From Methanomassiliicoccaceae archaeon (lineage in GTDB: Archaea > Thermoplasmatota > Thermoplasmata > Methanomassiliicoccales > Methanomethylophilaceae): DNA of 51,123 nucleotides. Made by a program: the position numbers and the translations under genes. Positions within the stretch are counted from its first letter, which is position 1; each line of letters opens with the position of its first letter. The notes below the pieces were generated by a model that was given only the letters and a program-made list of their open reading frames with translations, had not been told where the DNA came from and made no database searches. The stretch covers positions 1-51,123 of the forward strand of contig PUJZ01000004.1 of assembly GCA_003550345.1 (NCBI GenBank), read 5' to 3'. Below, piece after piece: positions 7,413 through 16,751 of this stretch.

Positions 7413-9074
7413 GTGTCATACATGGCCGCTCTAGCGTTGTGCTTGGCCCTTGCGGCGTTGGTGATGGCGCTTCTGGCGCTGTCTATGAAGGAGCCCGAGG
7501 TCCAGCTGGCGGCGCCGGTGAGGCTGATCCTCGCCGGCACGGCGGTGTTCGGCCTCGGCTTCGCCATGGAGATGCTCTTCAACGACTGGTCATGGCTGCT
7601 GTTCTGGAACTCGGTGCAGTACGTCGGCCTCGGCCTGCTTCTGGTGGGGTTCGGACTCCTGCTGATGAACTACCTGGGCATCGTGGAGGGTTGGGACCGC
7701 CGCTCCATCCTCCTCGCATCGGTCGTCCCCCTGTTCATACTTGTGATGGTCTCCAGCGACCCTTGGCATGGGCTTTACTACGCCAGCATAGAGCGCTCCC
7801 ATTTCGCCGGCTACAGCTACCTGGAGACGACGAGGGAGATAGGTTGGGCGGTGACCGTCGGATACATCATGCTCCTCTGCCTGGGGGTCCTCGCTCAGAT
7901 CCTCAGGAGCCTCACCGGGGCCACAAGCGCCAATGTGGTGCACATGTCGGTACTGGCGGCGGCGGTTATTCTGGGGATGGGGTCCTCTTTGCTCCCGAAC
8001 CCGGTGGCCCAGATACCTACCACGCTGGTGATATTCTCCGTACTCTCCGTGATGGCGCTGCCGCTCTACCAGGTCACGTTCCGAGGCGGTCTCTCGCTGC
8101 ACACACTGAGCTACCGCCAGGTGCTCGACCTCTCCCCGGACATAAAGGTGATGATGGGCGAGGACGGGAGGGTCATCTACAGCAACCAGCGCGCCAAGGA
8201 GGCCCTGGGCGATCCGCCCTCCCTGCCTTACGGGATCAAGGCATTCCTGGAGGGGGGCCACATGGGCTACTCCATGGAGGAGGTGGATCTGGTCCTGGAG
8301 GGGGAGCGGAGGCATTACAGCTTCGACGCCATGCCGCTCAGCTCGCGCAACGGCGTCTACCAGGGCATCATGGTCTCCATGAGGGACATCACCCCCGAGG
8401 TGCGAATCAGGAACGAGGTCCAGATGGCGAATGAGAAGCTCAGGCTCATGTCCAGCATATCCCGGCACGACATATTGAACCAGCTCACGGTGATAAGCGG
8501 GTCGGCATACCTCCTGGAGGAGATGGTGGACCCGCAAGCCGCCAGGAGGATCGTCGGCCCGATGCAGCGGGCCGTTGACAGCATGAACCGGCAGCTCTCC
8601 TTCATGCGTGACCACGAGAGGCTGGGCGAGAACGAGCCAGGATGGCAGGCGCTGCAGGATGCGGCAGAGGAGGCGGCGGGCCGCCACAATCTCGGCGACA
8701 TCGACGTCAGCATCGACGTCAAAGGGATCGAGCTCTGGGCCGACCCCATGCTTCCCAAGGTCTTCTCCAACCTCATCGATAACTCCCTTGTTCACGGAGA
8801 GGGCGTGAGCAGCATCGCCATAAGCGCTGATGAGAGCAACGGGCTGCTGCGCATCATATACCGCGATGACGGCGGCGGCATCCCTCCCCAATACCGCGAC
8901 GGCCTCTTCGACAAGGGCGTGGGCAGGAACAGCGGCCTGGGCCTCTTCCTGTCGCGGAGCATCCTGGAGCTCACCGGGATCGGCATCAGGGAGGAGGGGC
9001 CTCAGGGGGAGGGCGTGGAGTTCATAATCGAGGCGCCGCCCGGGAAATGGAGGGCGGAGGGCCGGGCCCAATAA
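7413..9074 (+). CDS. Membrane histidine kinase, 7TM-PAS-HisKA-HATPase (copy 1)
   Basis: This 553-residue sensor kinase has about seven membrane segments in residues 5-225, like the histidine-kinase N-terminal 7TM region. A PAS-like segment follows at about 240-340 (KVMMGEDGRVIYSNQRA). The dimerisation/phosphoacceptor helix contains SRHDILNQL (His about 352). The ATP domain shows NLIDNSLVHG (N box), DDGGGIP (G1), KGVGRNSGLGLFL (G2) and GEGVEF. It starts at a leaderless GTG. The adjacent downstream kinase is a close paralogue. No response regulator gene lies nearby, so the output is unknown; the signal is presumably membrane-derived or a small ligand. Confidence 0.92.
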   Translation: MSYMAALALCLALAALVMALLALSMKEPEVQLAAPVRLILAGTAVFGLGFAMEMLFNDWSWLLFWNSVQYVGLGLLLVGFGLLLMNYLGIVEGWDRRSILLASVVPLFILVMVSSDPWHGLYYASIERSHFAGYSYLETTREIGWAVTVGYIMLLCLGVLAQILRSLTGATSANVVHMSVLAAAVILGMGSSLLPNPVAQIPTTLVIFSVLSVMALPLYQVTFRGGLSLHTLSYRQVLDLSPDIKVMMGEDGRVIYSNQRAKEALGDPPSLPYGIKAFLEGGHMGYSMEEVDLVLEGERRHYSFDAMPLSSRNGVYQGIMVSMRDITPEVRIRNEVQMANEKLRLMSSISRHDILNQLTVISGSAYLLEEMVDPQAARRIVGPMQRAVDSMNRQLSFMRDHERLGENEPGWQALQDAAEEAAGRHNLGDIDVSIDVKGIELWADPMLPKVFSNLIDNSLVHGEGVSSIAISADESNGLLRIIYRDDGGGIPPQYRDGLFDKGVGRNSGLGLFLSRSILELTGIGIREEGPQGEGVEFIIEAPPGKWRAEGRAQ

Positions 9075-9090
9075 TATAACATTCGATTGT

Positions 9091-9097
9091 ATTATAT
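9091..9097 (+). promoter_or_regulatory. TATA box of histidine kinase copy 2
   Basis: ATTATAT centred about 24 nt upstream of ATG 9118, with no ribosome site between. The second kinase therefore has its own leaderless promoter rather than depending on copy 1. Confidence 0.55.
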
Positions 9098-9117
9098 GCA
9101 TTCTGGGCCATGGCATC

Positions 9118-10782
9118 ATGACAATGATAGTTCCAGCACTGTTGCTCGCCGTGACCGCTTACGCCCTGGTGCTGCTCTACAGCTCAATGGGACAGGCGGA
9201 GAGGCCGCTTGCCCGTCCAGTGTCCACACTCTTCGCCGGCCTGGCCGTGGCATCGTTCGGATTCTCGTTGATGCTGCTCTCGGAGGAGAGGGGCGCCATG
9301 CTCTTCTGGAACTTCATCGACCACGTGGGCTTCGCCCTGCTGCTCATCGCCCTCGGATGGCTGCTTTACAGCTATGTCACCGGCGGCTCGCCCCTCGGGC
9401 GTAGGGGCGCCGCCCTTCTCCTGGCCGTCCCCGTCGCCATGCTGGTTATGGTGGCCACCGACCCATGGCACGGCCTCTACTTCTCCGCCATGGAGGAGGC
9501 CGCCTTCCTTTCCTACAGCTATCTGGACATAGGGCCCTCATACGGGTTCATCGCCGTGGTCATCTACGCCTTGGCCCTGCTGTCCGGCATACTCTACCTG
9601 ATATTCCGCACCCTGACCGGCGCCATCGAGGCCAACCTGCGCCACATGGCGACACTGGCGGTCGCCATGGTCTCCGCCATGGGGGTGTCGGCGATAACAT
9701 CCCCCGTATACTCCGTCCCGCAGACGCTGATCGAGACGCTGGTCATAGCCGCGGTGGCCTACCCCATATACCGGGTGACATTCGGAAAGGGGTTCAAGCT
9801 CTGGAGCCTCAGCTTCAAGGACGTGCTGGACATATCCACCGACATAAAGCTGATCGTCAGCGACCAGGGCAGCATCCTCTACTCCAACCACATGGCCCGG
9901 CGGGTCCTGGACCTCAGCGAGGGCGTCCCGGCCGACATCGAAGATGCCCTCTCCGCCGGGAATGGGGACGATGTGAAGGAGCTCAGCATCGATGTCGATG
10001 GGGAGCACCGGGTCTTCAGCTTCGAATCTCTGCCGCTCTACACCCGCCGGGGCAGCTGCTACGGCACCATGGTGACGATGAAGGACGTCACCGATGAGGC
10101 CATGCTGAGGAAGGCGCTGGCGGACGCCAATGAGAAGATAAGGCTCATGTCGAGCATATCCCGGCACGACATGCTGAACCAGCTGTCGGTGGTGACCGGC
10201 AGCGTCTACGTCCTGGAGGAGCGCACCGAAGGCGATGCGAAGGCCAAACGGCTCCTGGACTCCGTGAACCGGGCGGCGGACGCCATCCACCGGCAGCTCA
10301 TGTTCATGCGGGACTACGAGATGCTCGGCGCCTCGGATCCAGAATGGATACCGCTGCGGAGCGCCATCGAGGACGTCCTCCGCGACCATGAGATGGAGGG
10401 CGTGTCCGCAGAGGTCGATGTGGGAGAGCACGAGGTGCTGGCCGACCCATTGGTCAATAAGGTCTTCTACAACCTGGTGCACAACAGCCTGGTCCACGGC
10501 GAGGGCCTGGGGGCCATATCGTTCCGGGCCGTCCGGGCGGACGGAGCGCTGGAGATCCATTACCGCGATGACGGCGGAGGGGTGGACCCCCGCTTCAGGG
10601 AGCAGCTCTTCGACAAGGGCGTGGGCAGGAACAGCGGCCTGGGCCTCTTCCTTTCGCGGAGCATCCTGGAGTCCACCGGCATGTCGATAGATGAGCGCGG
10701 AGCCCATGGCGAGGGCGTGCATTTCGTCATCGCCGTCCCGGAGGGGAAGCATCGGGAGAAGGGGGGCCAGCATCCGGCATGA
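9118..10782 (+). CDS. Membrane histidine kinase, 7TM-PAS-HisKA-HATPase (copy 2)
   Basis: A 554-residue paralogue of the kinase immediately upstream, with the same order of parts: about seven N-terminal membrane segments, a PAS-like block (KLIVSDQGSILYSNHMA), the phosphoacceptor helix SRHDMLNQL (His about 350), and an ATPase domain with NLVHNSLVHG, DDGGGVDP and KGVGRNSGLGLFL. The sensor half is more diverged than the kinase half. A 66-bp stretch encoding the G2 region is nearly identical in the two genes (8904-8969 and 10606-10671). The tandem arrangement points to duplication with divergence of input. No partner response regulator is visible. Confidence 0.92.
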   Translation: MTMIVPALLLAVTAYALVLLYSSMGQAERPLARPVSTLFAGLAVASFGFSLMLLSEERGAMLFWNFIDHVGFALLLIALGWLLYSYVTGGSPLGRRGAALLLAVPVAMLVMVATDPWHGLYFSAMEEAAFLSYSYLDIGPSYGFIAVVIYALALLSGILYLIFRTLTGAIEANLRHMATLAVAMVSAMGVSAITSPVYSVPQTLIETLVIAAVAYPIYRVTFGKGFKLWSLSFKDVLDISTDIKLIVSDQGSILYSNHMARRVLDLSEGVPADIEDALSAGNGDDVKELSIDVDGEHRVFSFESLPLYTRRGSCYGTMVTMKDVTDEAMLRKALADANEKIRLMSSISRHDMLNQLSVVTGSVYVLEERTEGDAKAKRLLDSVNRAADAIHRQLMFMRDYEMLGASDPEWIPLRSAIEDVLRDHEMEGVSAEVDVGEHEVLADPLVNKVFYNLVHNSLVHGEGLGAISFRAVRADGALEIHYRDDGGGVDPRFREQLFDKGVGRNSGLGLFLSRSILESTGMSIDERGAHGEGVHFVIAVPEGKHREKGGQHPA

Positions 10783-10796
10783 ATGCATGGCAATGG

Positions 10797-10835
10797 TTTT
10801 ATATGTCCTTCCACTTAGAAAAAACACCATATAAG
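10797..10835 (+). promoter_or_regulatory. Promoter region of the acetyl-beta-lysine operon
   Basis: Two TATA-like boxes precede kamA: TTTTATATG at 10797-10805 and TATAAG at 10830-10835. The second would start transcripts near 10857-10860 and leave a short leader before the AGTGAT ribosome site and ATG 10890. Two boxes could allow osmotically tuned expression, but that is speculation. Confidence 0.45.
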
Positions 10836-10889
10836 GGGGGCCGCTGCGACATGGAGCCGCCCTCCGCATGATTTATGCGAAGTGATCCA

Positions 10890-12203
10890 ATGGCGCCAGA
10901 CAAGGACTTGGCCAGGGCCCAGGCCCTGGCCCTCGACGAAGACATCGAAATGTCCAAATGGACGGACTGGAAATGGCATATCCGCAACTCGGTGAGGGAC
11001 ATCGACACCTTCGAGCGCCTTCTCGGCGTTGACCTGTCCGAATACCGTTCGCAGTTCGATGAGACGGTGAAGACCTTCCCGATGTCCATCACCCCCTACT
11101 ACCTGAGCCTGATGGAGAGGGACGACCTCTACAACGACCCCATATTCCGCCAGGCCTTCCCCTCCCCCCATGAGCTGGAGCTCAGCAACGAGGACCTGGA
11201 GGACCCCTTATCGGAGGACGTCGACAGCTCAGTGCCCGGCATCACCCACCGCTATCCCGACCGGGTCCTGTACACGGTGGCGAACACCTGCTCGATGTAC
11301 TGCCGGCATTGCACCCGCAAACGCAAGGTGGGGGACCAGGACTACCTCCCCTCCCAGGAGCAGCTCGACCTCGGACTGGAGTACATCCGGGAGCATCCTG
11401 AGATAAGGGACGTCCTGCTCTCCGGCGGCGACCCGTTCATGCTCAGCGATGAGGCGCTGGACAGCATCCTCGCCCAGCTCGACGACATCCCCCATGTGGA
11501 GGTCGTCCGCATCGGCAGCCGCATGCCGGTGGTGCTCCCCTACCGGGTGACCAAGGGGCTGGCGGAGGCGCTCTCCGGACATAAGAAGGCCTTATGGCTG
11601 AACACCCATTTCAACCACCCCCGTGAGATCACGCCCTCGTCGCGGCGGGCGCTGGCCACCCTCGCCGACGCCGGCATCCCGTTGGGGAACCAGAGCGTGC
11701 TGCTCGCTGGCGTGAACGACTGCCCGCGCATCATGCGCACCCTGGTGCAGAAGCTGGTGGCCAACCGCGTGCGCCCCTATTACCTCTATCAGTGCGACCT
11801 CTCCCAAGGCCTGAGCCATTTCCGCACCCCGGTGTCCAAGGGCATAGAGATAATCGAGAACCTGATAGGCCACACCAGCGGCTTCGCCGTGCCCACCTAC
11901 GTCATCGATGCCCCCGGCGGGGGAGGGAAGATACCGGTGATGCCCAACTACGTGCTGTCCTGGTCGCCGACGAAGGTGATACTGCGCAACTACGAGGGCG
12001 TCATAACCACCTACCGTCAGCCCTCGGACTACAAGAGCGATTTCTGCACCGGCGACTGCCAAGGCTGCGACCTGCAGCTCAAGCTGGAGGATGCTGAGGA
12101 GTACAACTGCGTCGGCATCGCCAACCTCCTCGGCGAGCACGACCCGGCCATCAGCCTGGTGCCCGAAGGCACGGAGCGCATGGAGCGTAGGAAGGATGCC
12201 TGA
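10890..12203 (+). CDS. kamA (ablA): Lysine 2,3-aminomutase
   Basis: A 437-residue radical-SAM, PLP-dependent enzyme that converts L-lysine to L-beta-lysine, the first step to the compatible solute N-epsilon-acetyl-beta-lysine. The cluster motif CSMYCRHC (C134, C138, C141) fits the CxxxCxxC signature; the following [15 protein letters not shown] and [10 protein letters not shown] blocks are typical of the family. The C-terminus has a CxxxCxxC-like cysteine group in [12 protein letters not shown], as in clostridial enzymes that bind structural zinc. I prefer ATG 10890, preceded by AGTGAT, over the ATG five codons earlier. The acetyltransferase gene overlaps its stop codon, which favours lysine rather than glutamate 2,3-aminomutase. 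Confidence 0.95.
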   Translation: MAPDKDLARAQALALDEDIEMSKWTDWKWHIRNSVRDIDTFERLLGVDLSEYRSQFDETVKTFPMSITPYYLSLMERDDLYNDPIFRQAFPSPHELELSNEDLEDPLSEDVDSSVPGITHRYPDRVLYTVANTCSMYCRHCTRKRKVGDQDYLPSQEQLDLGLEYIREHPEIRDVLLSGGDPFMLSDEALDSILAQLDDIPHVEVVRIGSRMPVVLPYRVTKGLAEALSGHKKALWLNTHFNHPREITPSSRRALATLADAGIPLGNQSVLLAGVNDCPRIMRTLVQKLVANRVRPYYLYQCDLSQGLSHFRTPVSKGIEIIENLIGHTSGFAVPTYVIDAPGGGGKIPVMPNYVLSWSPTKVILRNYEGVITTYRQPSDYKSDFCTGDCQGCDLQLKLEDAEEYNCVGIANLLGEHDPAISLVPEGTERMERRKDA

Positions 12204-13008
12204 CGCCACCACCCGGGTTGGCCGCTCATTGGTCCACCACGGGCCCTTGAACGACCGCGTCTACCTTCTGAAGCTCGACGAGCATGACATGCCCGGCCTG
12301 CCGCGCATGCTGACCATGATGGCCCGGCGGGAGGGGAGGGGCAAGGTGGTGGCCAAGGTTCCGGAGCGCCACCGCCAGGCCTTCGCCGACGAGGGCTACG
12401 TCACCGAGGCCACCGTCGCATCCATGATGGACGGCGAGGACGGGCATTTCATGTCATTGTTCATCGACATGATGAGGAAGGCCCCGCTCAGCGAGAAGGA
12501 GGCGCAGATAATCCGCAAGTCGCAGGCCTCGAGGAAGGCGCCGCGGCAGGCGCACGAGGTGGTGGAGCTGGAGCCGAAGGACGCCCGCGAGATGGCCAGG
12601 CTGATGGAGGAGGTCTTCCCCTCCTATCCGTTCCCGATGAGCAACCCCGACTACATCCTCCACTGCATGAGCGACGATGTCTGCTATTACGGGATCAAGA
12701 AGAAGGGGAAGCTCGTGGCCATGGGCGCGGCGGAGATGGACAGCGCCAACTCCTGCGTGGAGATGACCGACCTCGCCACCCGTTCCAGCCATCGCGGTAT
12801 GGGCATGTCGAGCTCCCTGCTCATGCACATGGAGGAGAGGATGGCCGAGCGCGGCTACCGCGTCTCCTACACCATCGCCCGCTCCGCCTCAATGGGCATA
12901 AACATGGTCTTCGGACGCGCCGGCCATCGTTACGGAGGCACGCTCTCCCTGAACACCAACATCTCGGGGAGAATGGAGCATATGAATGTCTGGCACAAGA
13001 GGCTCTGA
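12196..13008 (+). CDS. ablB: Beta-lysine N-acetyltransferase (AblB, GNAT)
   Basis: A 270-residue acetyltransferase that adds an acetyl group from acetyl-CoA to the epsilon amino group of beta-lysine, finishing synthesis of an osmolyte used by methanogens under salt stress. The GNAT core is in the C-terminal half ([19 protein letters not shown], then [19 protein letters not shown] as the acetyl-CoA loop, about residues 170-220). The ATG overlaps the kamA stop by 8 nt, so the pair is translationally coupled. An in-frame upstream extension inside kamA is rejected. Confidence 0.92.
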   Translation: MPDATTRVGRSLVHHGPLNDRVYLLKLDEHDMPGLPRMLTMMARREGRGKVVAKVPERHRQAFADEGYVTEATVASMMDGEDGHFMSLFIDMMRKAPLSEKEAQIIRKSQASRKAPRQAHEVVELEPKDAREMARLMEEVFPSYPFPMSNPDYILHCMSDDVCYYGIKKKGKLVAMGAAEMDSANSCVEMTDLATRSSHRGMGMSSSLLMHMEERMAERGYRVSYTIARSASMGINMVFGRAGHRYGGTLSLNTNISGRMEHMNVWHKRL

Positions 13009-13192
13009 TTCATCCGCGCCGCTGTCGGACCGTGAGGTCCTCATCATCGGGGCCGGCCTGGTCGGCGGCGCCGCCGCCGCCACGGTGGCAGCGATAATCA
13101 CCGGTGACGCTCTGGTCTGGGGCCTGTTTCCGGGGGCGGGGATCTTCCTGGCCCTTCTCTACATCGCCGTCTCGCGCCGCCGCGCTCAATGA
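12986..13192 (+). CDS. Small two-span membrane protein
   Basis: A 68-residue reading frame overlapping the end of ablB by 23 nt. It has two clear hydrophobic segments (about residues 19-40 and 44-60) separated by a short turn, and a basic C-terminus (SRRRAQ). I do not recognise a family. Position at the end of the osmolyte operon suggests co-expression; overlap with the convergent MFS gene at its 3' end is 7 nt. It could be a spurious ORF, but the clean double-helix hydrophobic pattern favours a real gene. Confidence 0.45.
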   Translation: MSGTRGSDSSAPLSDREVLIIGAGLVGGAAAATVAAIITGDALVWGLFPGAGIFLALLYIAVSRRRAQ

Positions 13193-14376
13193 GCCCCCGC
13201 CGCCTCCCGGCGGGCCATCTGGGCTATGGCGGGCAGCGCGAGCAGGCAGACCACCAAGGCCGTGCTGGTGGGGGTCAGCCCCTCCACCTCATAGAGGTAA
13301 CCGGCGAGCGGCGGCACGATGGCCACCCCCAGGGAGTAGAAGACGAAGAAGACCGCCATGATGCGTCCGCGGCAGGACGGCCTGCCGGCGTGAACGAGAA
13401 CCAGCATGTTGGGGAAGACGGTTCCGAATCCCAGCCCGAAAAGCCCCATCGAGGCGACGAAGGCAGGCGCCGAATCGGTGGCGGGAAGGGCAAGGAGGGC
13501 GGCGCAGGCCAGCATGATGCCCGTAGCGCAGCCGGCCGCCGGCGGCAGCCGGGGGGCGATGCGGCGGGGCCACAGCGCCTGCGTGGCGATGGCCGCCAAA
13601 GCGAACATGGCGAAGCCCACTCCCACCGCCATGTCGTCCATCCCTATCGCCGAACCATGTATGGGCATGTACGACACCAGGGTGCCCGTGGCCCCCATCA
13701 TCGCGAAGGCGGTGATGAATGACATGGCGATGGCGGGGGTGAAGGTCAGCGGGCACAGCTCCTCCCTCCTCCGGGTGGGTCGTCCGTCCCCCGGCATCGT
13801 CCGCAGCGCCGCCATCACCAGCAGAAAGCAGCTGAGCATGAGCACGGCGAGTCCGAGATAGGCCGCCCGGTATCCGAAGGAGGATGAGACCGCCCCGGCG
13901 AAGAGGGGTCCGAACAAGGCCGCTGTGCCGATCAGCATCCCGTAGCGGGCCATCCGGGGGCGGAGCTCATCGGAGCCGGAGAGGCTGGAGACCGCCATGA
14001 GCGTGGCGGGTATGAGCAGGCCGCCGGCGATCCCGTGGAGCGCCCTCACCGCCAGCAGCGCCTCCGCGCTCTGCACCAGCGCATACCCCAGCAACGACAG
14101 CGACGCCCCCAGCAGCCCCAAGGCCAGCGGGGGCCTCCAGCCGGCCATGTCCATGCTCAGGCCCGAGATGCCGTTGCCGACGATGCTGAAGAAGGAGTAG
14201 GTCCCCACCACGAGGCCGATGAGGAAGGGCGTCGCCCCCAGGCTCTCCGAGTAGGGGGCGAGGATGGGCATCTGCGCATGGGTGTCCAGGAAAGAGACGA
14301 AGACCACGAAATAAACCGCCGTCAGCCCCGCCGCCATCGGCTCAAGGCCAGCCCTGTAACTGTCGCCGGACGTCAT
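13186..14376 (-). CDS. Major facilitator superfamily transporter
   Basis: A protein of about 396 residues with some twelve hydrophobic segments arranged as 6+6. The MFS signature loop between helices 2 and 3 is recognisable (GNGISGLSMDMAGWRPPLALG, about 50-70), and the second half repeats the pattern (PRRIAPRLPPA). Substrate cannot be predicted; drug- or sugar-type MFS are both possible. I place the start at ATG 14376, one codon after a TTG, because a TATATAAGG-like box at about 14397-14405 lies 25 nt upstream and no ribosome site is present. It is monocistronic and convergent with the osmolyte operon. Confidence 0.85.
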   Translation of the reverse strand: MTSGDSYRAGLEPMAAGLTAVYFVVFVSFLDTHAQMPILAPYSESLGATPFLIGLVVGTYSFFSIVGNGISGLSMDMAGWRPPLALGLLGASLSLLGYALVQSAEALLAVRALHGIAGGLLIPATLMAVSSLSGSDELRPRMARYGMLIGTAALFGPLFAGAVSSSFGYRAAYLGLAVLMLSCFLLVMAALRTMPGDGRPTRRREELCPLTFTPAIAMSFITAFAMMGATGTLVSYMPIHGSAIGMDDMAVGVGFAMFALAAIATQALWPRRIAPRLPPAAGCATGIMLACAALLALPATDSAPAFVASMGLFGLGFGTVFPNMLVLVHAGRPSCRGRIMAVFFVFYSLGVAIVPPLAGYLYEVEGLTPTSTALVVCLLALPAIAQMARREAAGAH

Positions 14377-14482
14377 CAATCACACCTGACTCCTGCCCTT
14401 ATATGCGGAGAGCATAAATAATCAGCGTCCTAGCGAAAAAATGATATTGGATGCAGTCGCAATGCTAACATGGTGAGAGGCC

Positions 14483-14854
14483 ATGAGGAACAGGGACGTC
14501 GATCCGGAGGAGGTGAGGAGAAGGGTGCTCTGGCACAAGGGCACCGAGGAGCCCTACACCGGCAGGTACCATGACTTCGAGGAGGACGGGGTGTTCCTCT
14601 GCGGCGGCTGCGGCAGCGTCCTCTTCGACTCCCAGCACAAGTTCGATTCCGGCACCGGATGGCCGAGCTTCGACCGTCCCGCCGTCGCCGGCTCGCTGGA
14701 GGAGGAGGAGGACCGCAGCCATGGCATGCTGAGGACCGAGGTGCTGTGCTCCAGATGCGGCGGGCACCTGGGCCACGTGTTCGAAGACGGCCCTCCCAGC
14801 ACCGGAAGGCGCTACTGCATCAACTCGGCGGCGCTGGACTTCGAGGAGAGGTGA
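14483..14854 (+). CDS. msrB: Peptide methionine-R-sulfoxide reductase MsrB
   Basis: A 123-residue single-domain MsrB that reduces the R epimer of methionine sulfoxide in oxidised proteins. The structural zinc site is intact (C40/C43 and C89/C92), the GTGWPSF block is at about 57-63, HLGHVF at 95-100, and the catalytic Cys lies in RRYCINS (C112). The ATG is preceded by a GGTGAG ribosome site. The gene stands alone, but rubrerythrin and the isoaspartyl methyltransferase a few kb away make this stretch rich in oxidative-damage and protein-repair functions. Confidence 0.96.
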   Translation: MRNRDVDPEEVRRRVLWHKGTEEPYTGRYHDFEEDGVFLCGGCGSVLFDSQHKFDSGTGWPSFDRPAVAGSLEEEEDRSHGMLRTEVLCSRCGGHLGHVFEDGPPSTGRRYCINSAALDFEER

Positions 14855-14880
14855 CGCGCGCCGACGCCATCGCCGGCCGC

Positions 14881-15957
14881 TCATGAGACCTGGACATCTA
14901 TCCAGGCGATCTCGCCGTCGAAGTAGCGCTCGTTGCCCTCTTCGATGTCCGCCCTGCCGTGGCCCCCGATGAACCAGTCCCCGCCGCCCATGTTAGGCAA
15001 TGCGTCGCGGCCATAGTCCCGGGACCCCGCCTCCACCATTATGCCCGCGTCGTTGCTCACCCATATGCTCATGGTCCGGTCCTCGAAGTCGAGTATGCTC
15101 CAGACCTCGTACCAGATCCCCGCCTTTATAGCCGGGACCCCTTCGGACCTTATCCAATCGCCTGAGCCTCCGGCGCCGAACTCGAAGTGACGGTTATCGG
15201 TCGCCGCCCCGGAGAGCTGCAGTCGGTAGCCGATGTCGCCGTTGATGTTGATTATGGTTGCCCACGACGCCTGGTCCTCAGGCGGGGATGACAGCTTTAC
15301 CTTGGCGCTTATCTTGATGCGCTCCTCCGGCGCGGGGATGTTGTCGCGGGGCACGGTCACGTACTGCTCCTCCGAGGCTGTGAGGACAAGGGGGAATCCC
15401 GAGGCGTCGGCGCCGTTCGCCCCGCCGGCTCCGCCGAGGTCGATGCTCTGCACCGTTCCGGTGCCGGAGGCGATGAAGCTTATGCCGGCTATCACCGCTC
15501 CGTTGCCGCTCTGCAGCGATACCCTCACCTCCTCGCCCCTCATCGCCTCGTCCAAGGAGAGGAGCAGGACCGTGCCTGAACCGATGGCGCTCAGCGGGCT
15601 CTCCCCTGAGGAGCTGAACACGAACGATGCGTCCTTCGACTGGTAGGGCGAGCTTCTAGGGTAGGAGTCGAGGCCGCGCGGGGGGACCTCTCCGTTGACG
15701 ACGAGCCGGGCATCCTGGGCGGAAACGCTGAAGGTTAGCGCAACCACCTGAAGCTCGTACTCGTCGCCTCCGATCTCACTCACGGACATGACGCCGGAGG
15801 CGGAGATCTGGCCAGGGTCAACGATGGCCAGCACCAGGGTCAGCATGACAGCGGCCAGAAGGACGGTGACGGCCACCATCAACACTGTTGCCAAGACCGG
15901 TGATGCGGCCGACCGTGATCCGCGGAATCCCCTCAGGACCCAACCCCCGATATGCAA
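14881..15957 (-). CDS. Archaeal type IV pilin-like protein with C-terminal LamG-like domain (copy 1)
   Basis: A 358-residue protein. The N-terminus has the archaeal pilin signature AASPVLATVLMVAVTVLL just after a basic stretch (RGFRGSRS), as in DUF1628-type pilins processed by a prepilin peptidase. A beta-rich middle region follows, and from about residue 185 a concanavalin/LamG-like domain (VTVPRDNIPAPEERIKI, ASWATIININGDIGYRLQLSG, and a terminal FDGEIAWIDVQ). Likely an adhesive surface pilin displayed by a type IV pilus. The start codon is TTG; no ATG or GTG is available in frame before the signature. A paralogue lies on the other side of rubrerythrin. Confidence 0.78.
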   Translation of the reverse strand: MHIGGWVLRGFRGSRSAASPVLATVLMVAVTVLLAAVMLTLVLAIVDPGQISASGVMSVSEIGGDEYELQVVALTFSVSAQDARLVVNGEVPPRGLDSYPRSSPYQSKDASFVFSSSGESPLSAIGSGTVLLLSLDEAMRGEEVRVSLQSGNGAVIAGISFIASGTGTVQSIDLGGAGGANGADASGFPLVLTASEEQYVTVPRDNIPAPEERIKISAKVKLSSPPEDQASWATIININGDIGYRLQLSGAATDNRHFEFGAGGSGDWIRSEGVPAIKAGIWYEVWSILDFEDRTMSIWVSNDAGIMVEAGSRDYGRDALPNMGGGDWFIGGHGRADIEEGNERYFDGEIAWIDVQVS

Positions 15958-16089
15958 TCATGTCTTAACCATGTAAAAAGCTTGGCGAAGAGCGCCGCAT
16001 CATGACCCCGAGGCAGCCGCCGGAGCTGCGCGGCCCGGGCGATCAAGGGCCGTGGCCGGTCTCGCCCACAGCATCGTTTGTGTTTGCTA

Positions 16090-16101
16090 TACTTTTAAGT
16101 A
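16090..16101 (+). promoter_or_regulatory. Rubrerythrin promoter with palindromic TATA box
   Basis: TACTTTTAAGTA is a perfect 12-bp palindrome overlapping the TATA position, followed about 30 nt later by AGGTATAAAAATG at the rubrerythrin start. The symmetry could be a regulator site or just the box itself. Confidence 0.5.
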
Positions 16102-16132
16102 AACCATAGTCAATCAATATTCAGGTATAAAA

Positions 16133-16717
16133 ATGCAGAAGACCCTAGAGAATTTGGCCAAAGCCTTCATAGGCGAGAGTCAGGCGCGCAACCGATACAC
16201 CATATACTCCCGAAAGGCCAAGGACGAGGGCTATGAGCAGATCTCCGAGATTTGGCTGAAGACCGCGGAGAACGAGTGGGAGCACGCCAAGTGGCTGTTC
16301 AGGATGATGGACAGGCTCAAGGGCGAGTCCTCCAAGGACATCAAGGCGTTGGAGGTGGATGCCGACGTGCCCCTGGACTTCGGCGACACCATCACCAACC
16401 TCCAGGCCTCGATCGACGGGGAGGACTACGAGAACAGCGTGATGTACCCCGAGTTCGCCAAGGTGGCCGAGGAGGAGGGCCTGCAGGAGGTGGCCGACAG
16501 GCTGAAGGCCATCGGCCATGCGGAGAGCCATCACCGCGAGAGGTTCGAGAAGCTCCTCGCCGAGGTCAAGGGCGGCACGGTGTGGAAGAAGAGCCAAGAG
16601 GTGGAGTGGGAGTGCCGCAAGTGCGGCTACATCCACAAGGGCGGCACGCCTCCGGAGAAATGCCCCTCATGCGATCACCCCACCAAGTACTTCGAGAGGA
16701 AGTGCGAGGAATACTGA
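16133..16717 (+). CDS. rbr: Rubrerythrin
   Basis: A 194-residue peroxide-scavenging protein of anaerobes. The N-terminal four-helix ferritin-like domain (residues 1-145) carries the di-iron ligands, with the first in FIGESQARNRY and others in ENEWEHAKW and HAESHHRERF. The C-terminal rubredoxin-like domain has the Fe(Cys)4 pairs C161/C164 and C177/C180 (CRKCG and CPSCD). It protects an oxygen-sensitive cell by reducing hydrogen peroxide with NAD(P)H-derived electrons. The gene is monocistronic with its own promoter and a downstream hairpin with a T-rich tail. Confidence 0.96.
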   Translation: MQKTLENLAKAFIGESQARNRYTIYSRKAKDEGYEQISEIWLKTAENEWEHAKWLFRMMDRLKGESSKDIKALEVDADVPLDFGDTITNLQASIDGEDYENSVMYPEFAKVAEEEGLQEVADRLKAIGHAESHHRERFEKLLAEVKGGTVWKKSQEVEWECRKCGYIHKGGTPPEKCPSCDHPTKYFERKCEEY

Positions 16718-16721
16718 AACC

Positions 16722-16747
16722 GGGGGCACGCCCCCCAACTTACTTTT
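16722..16747 (+). terminator. Terminator-like hairpin after rubrerythrin
   Basis: GGGGG-CACG-CCCCC followed by a T-rich run (ACTTACTTTTCC) directly after the rubrerythrin stop. It extends to the end of the convergent pilin gene at 16752. Confidence 0.55.
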
Positions 16748-16751
16748 CCTT

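Noticed and set aside
10797-10889. Lysine riboswitch before kamA
   Set aside because: The leader is too short and lacks the multi-helix core; only a weak GC hairpin and two TATA boxes are visible.
12091-12195. 35-codon upstream extension of ablB
   Set aside because: It lies wholly inside kamA in another frame; the ATG at 12196 overlapping the kamA stop is the natural coupled start.
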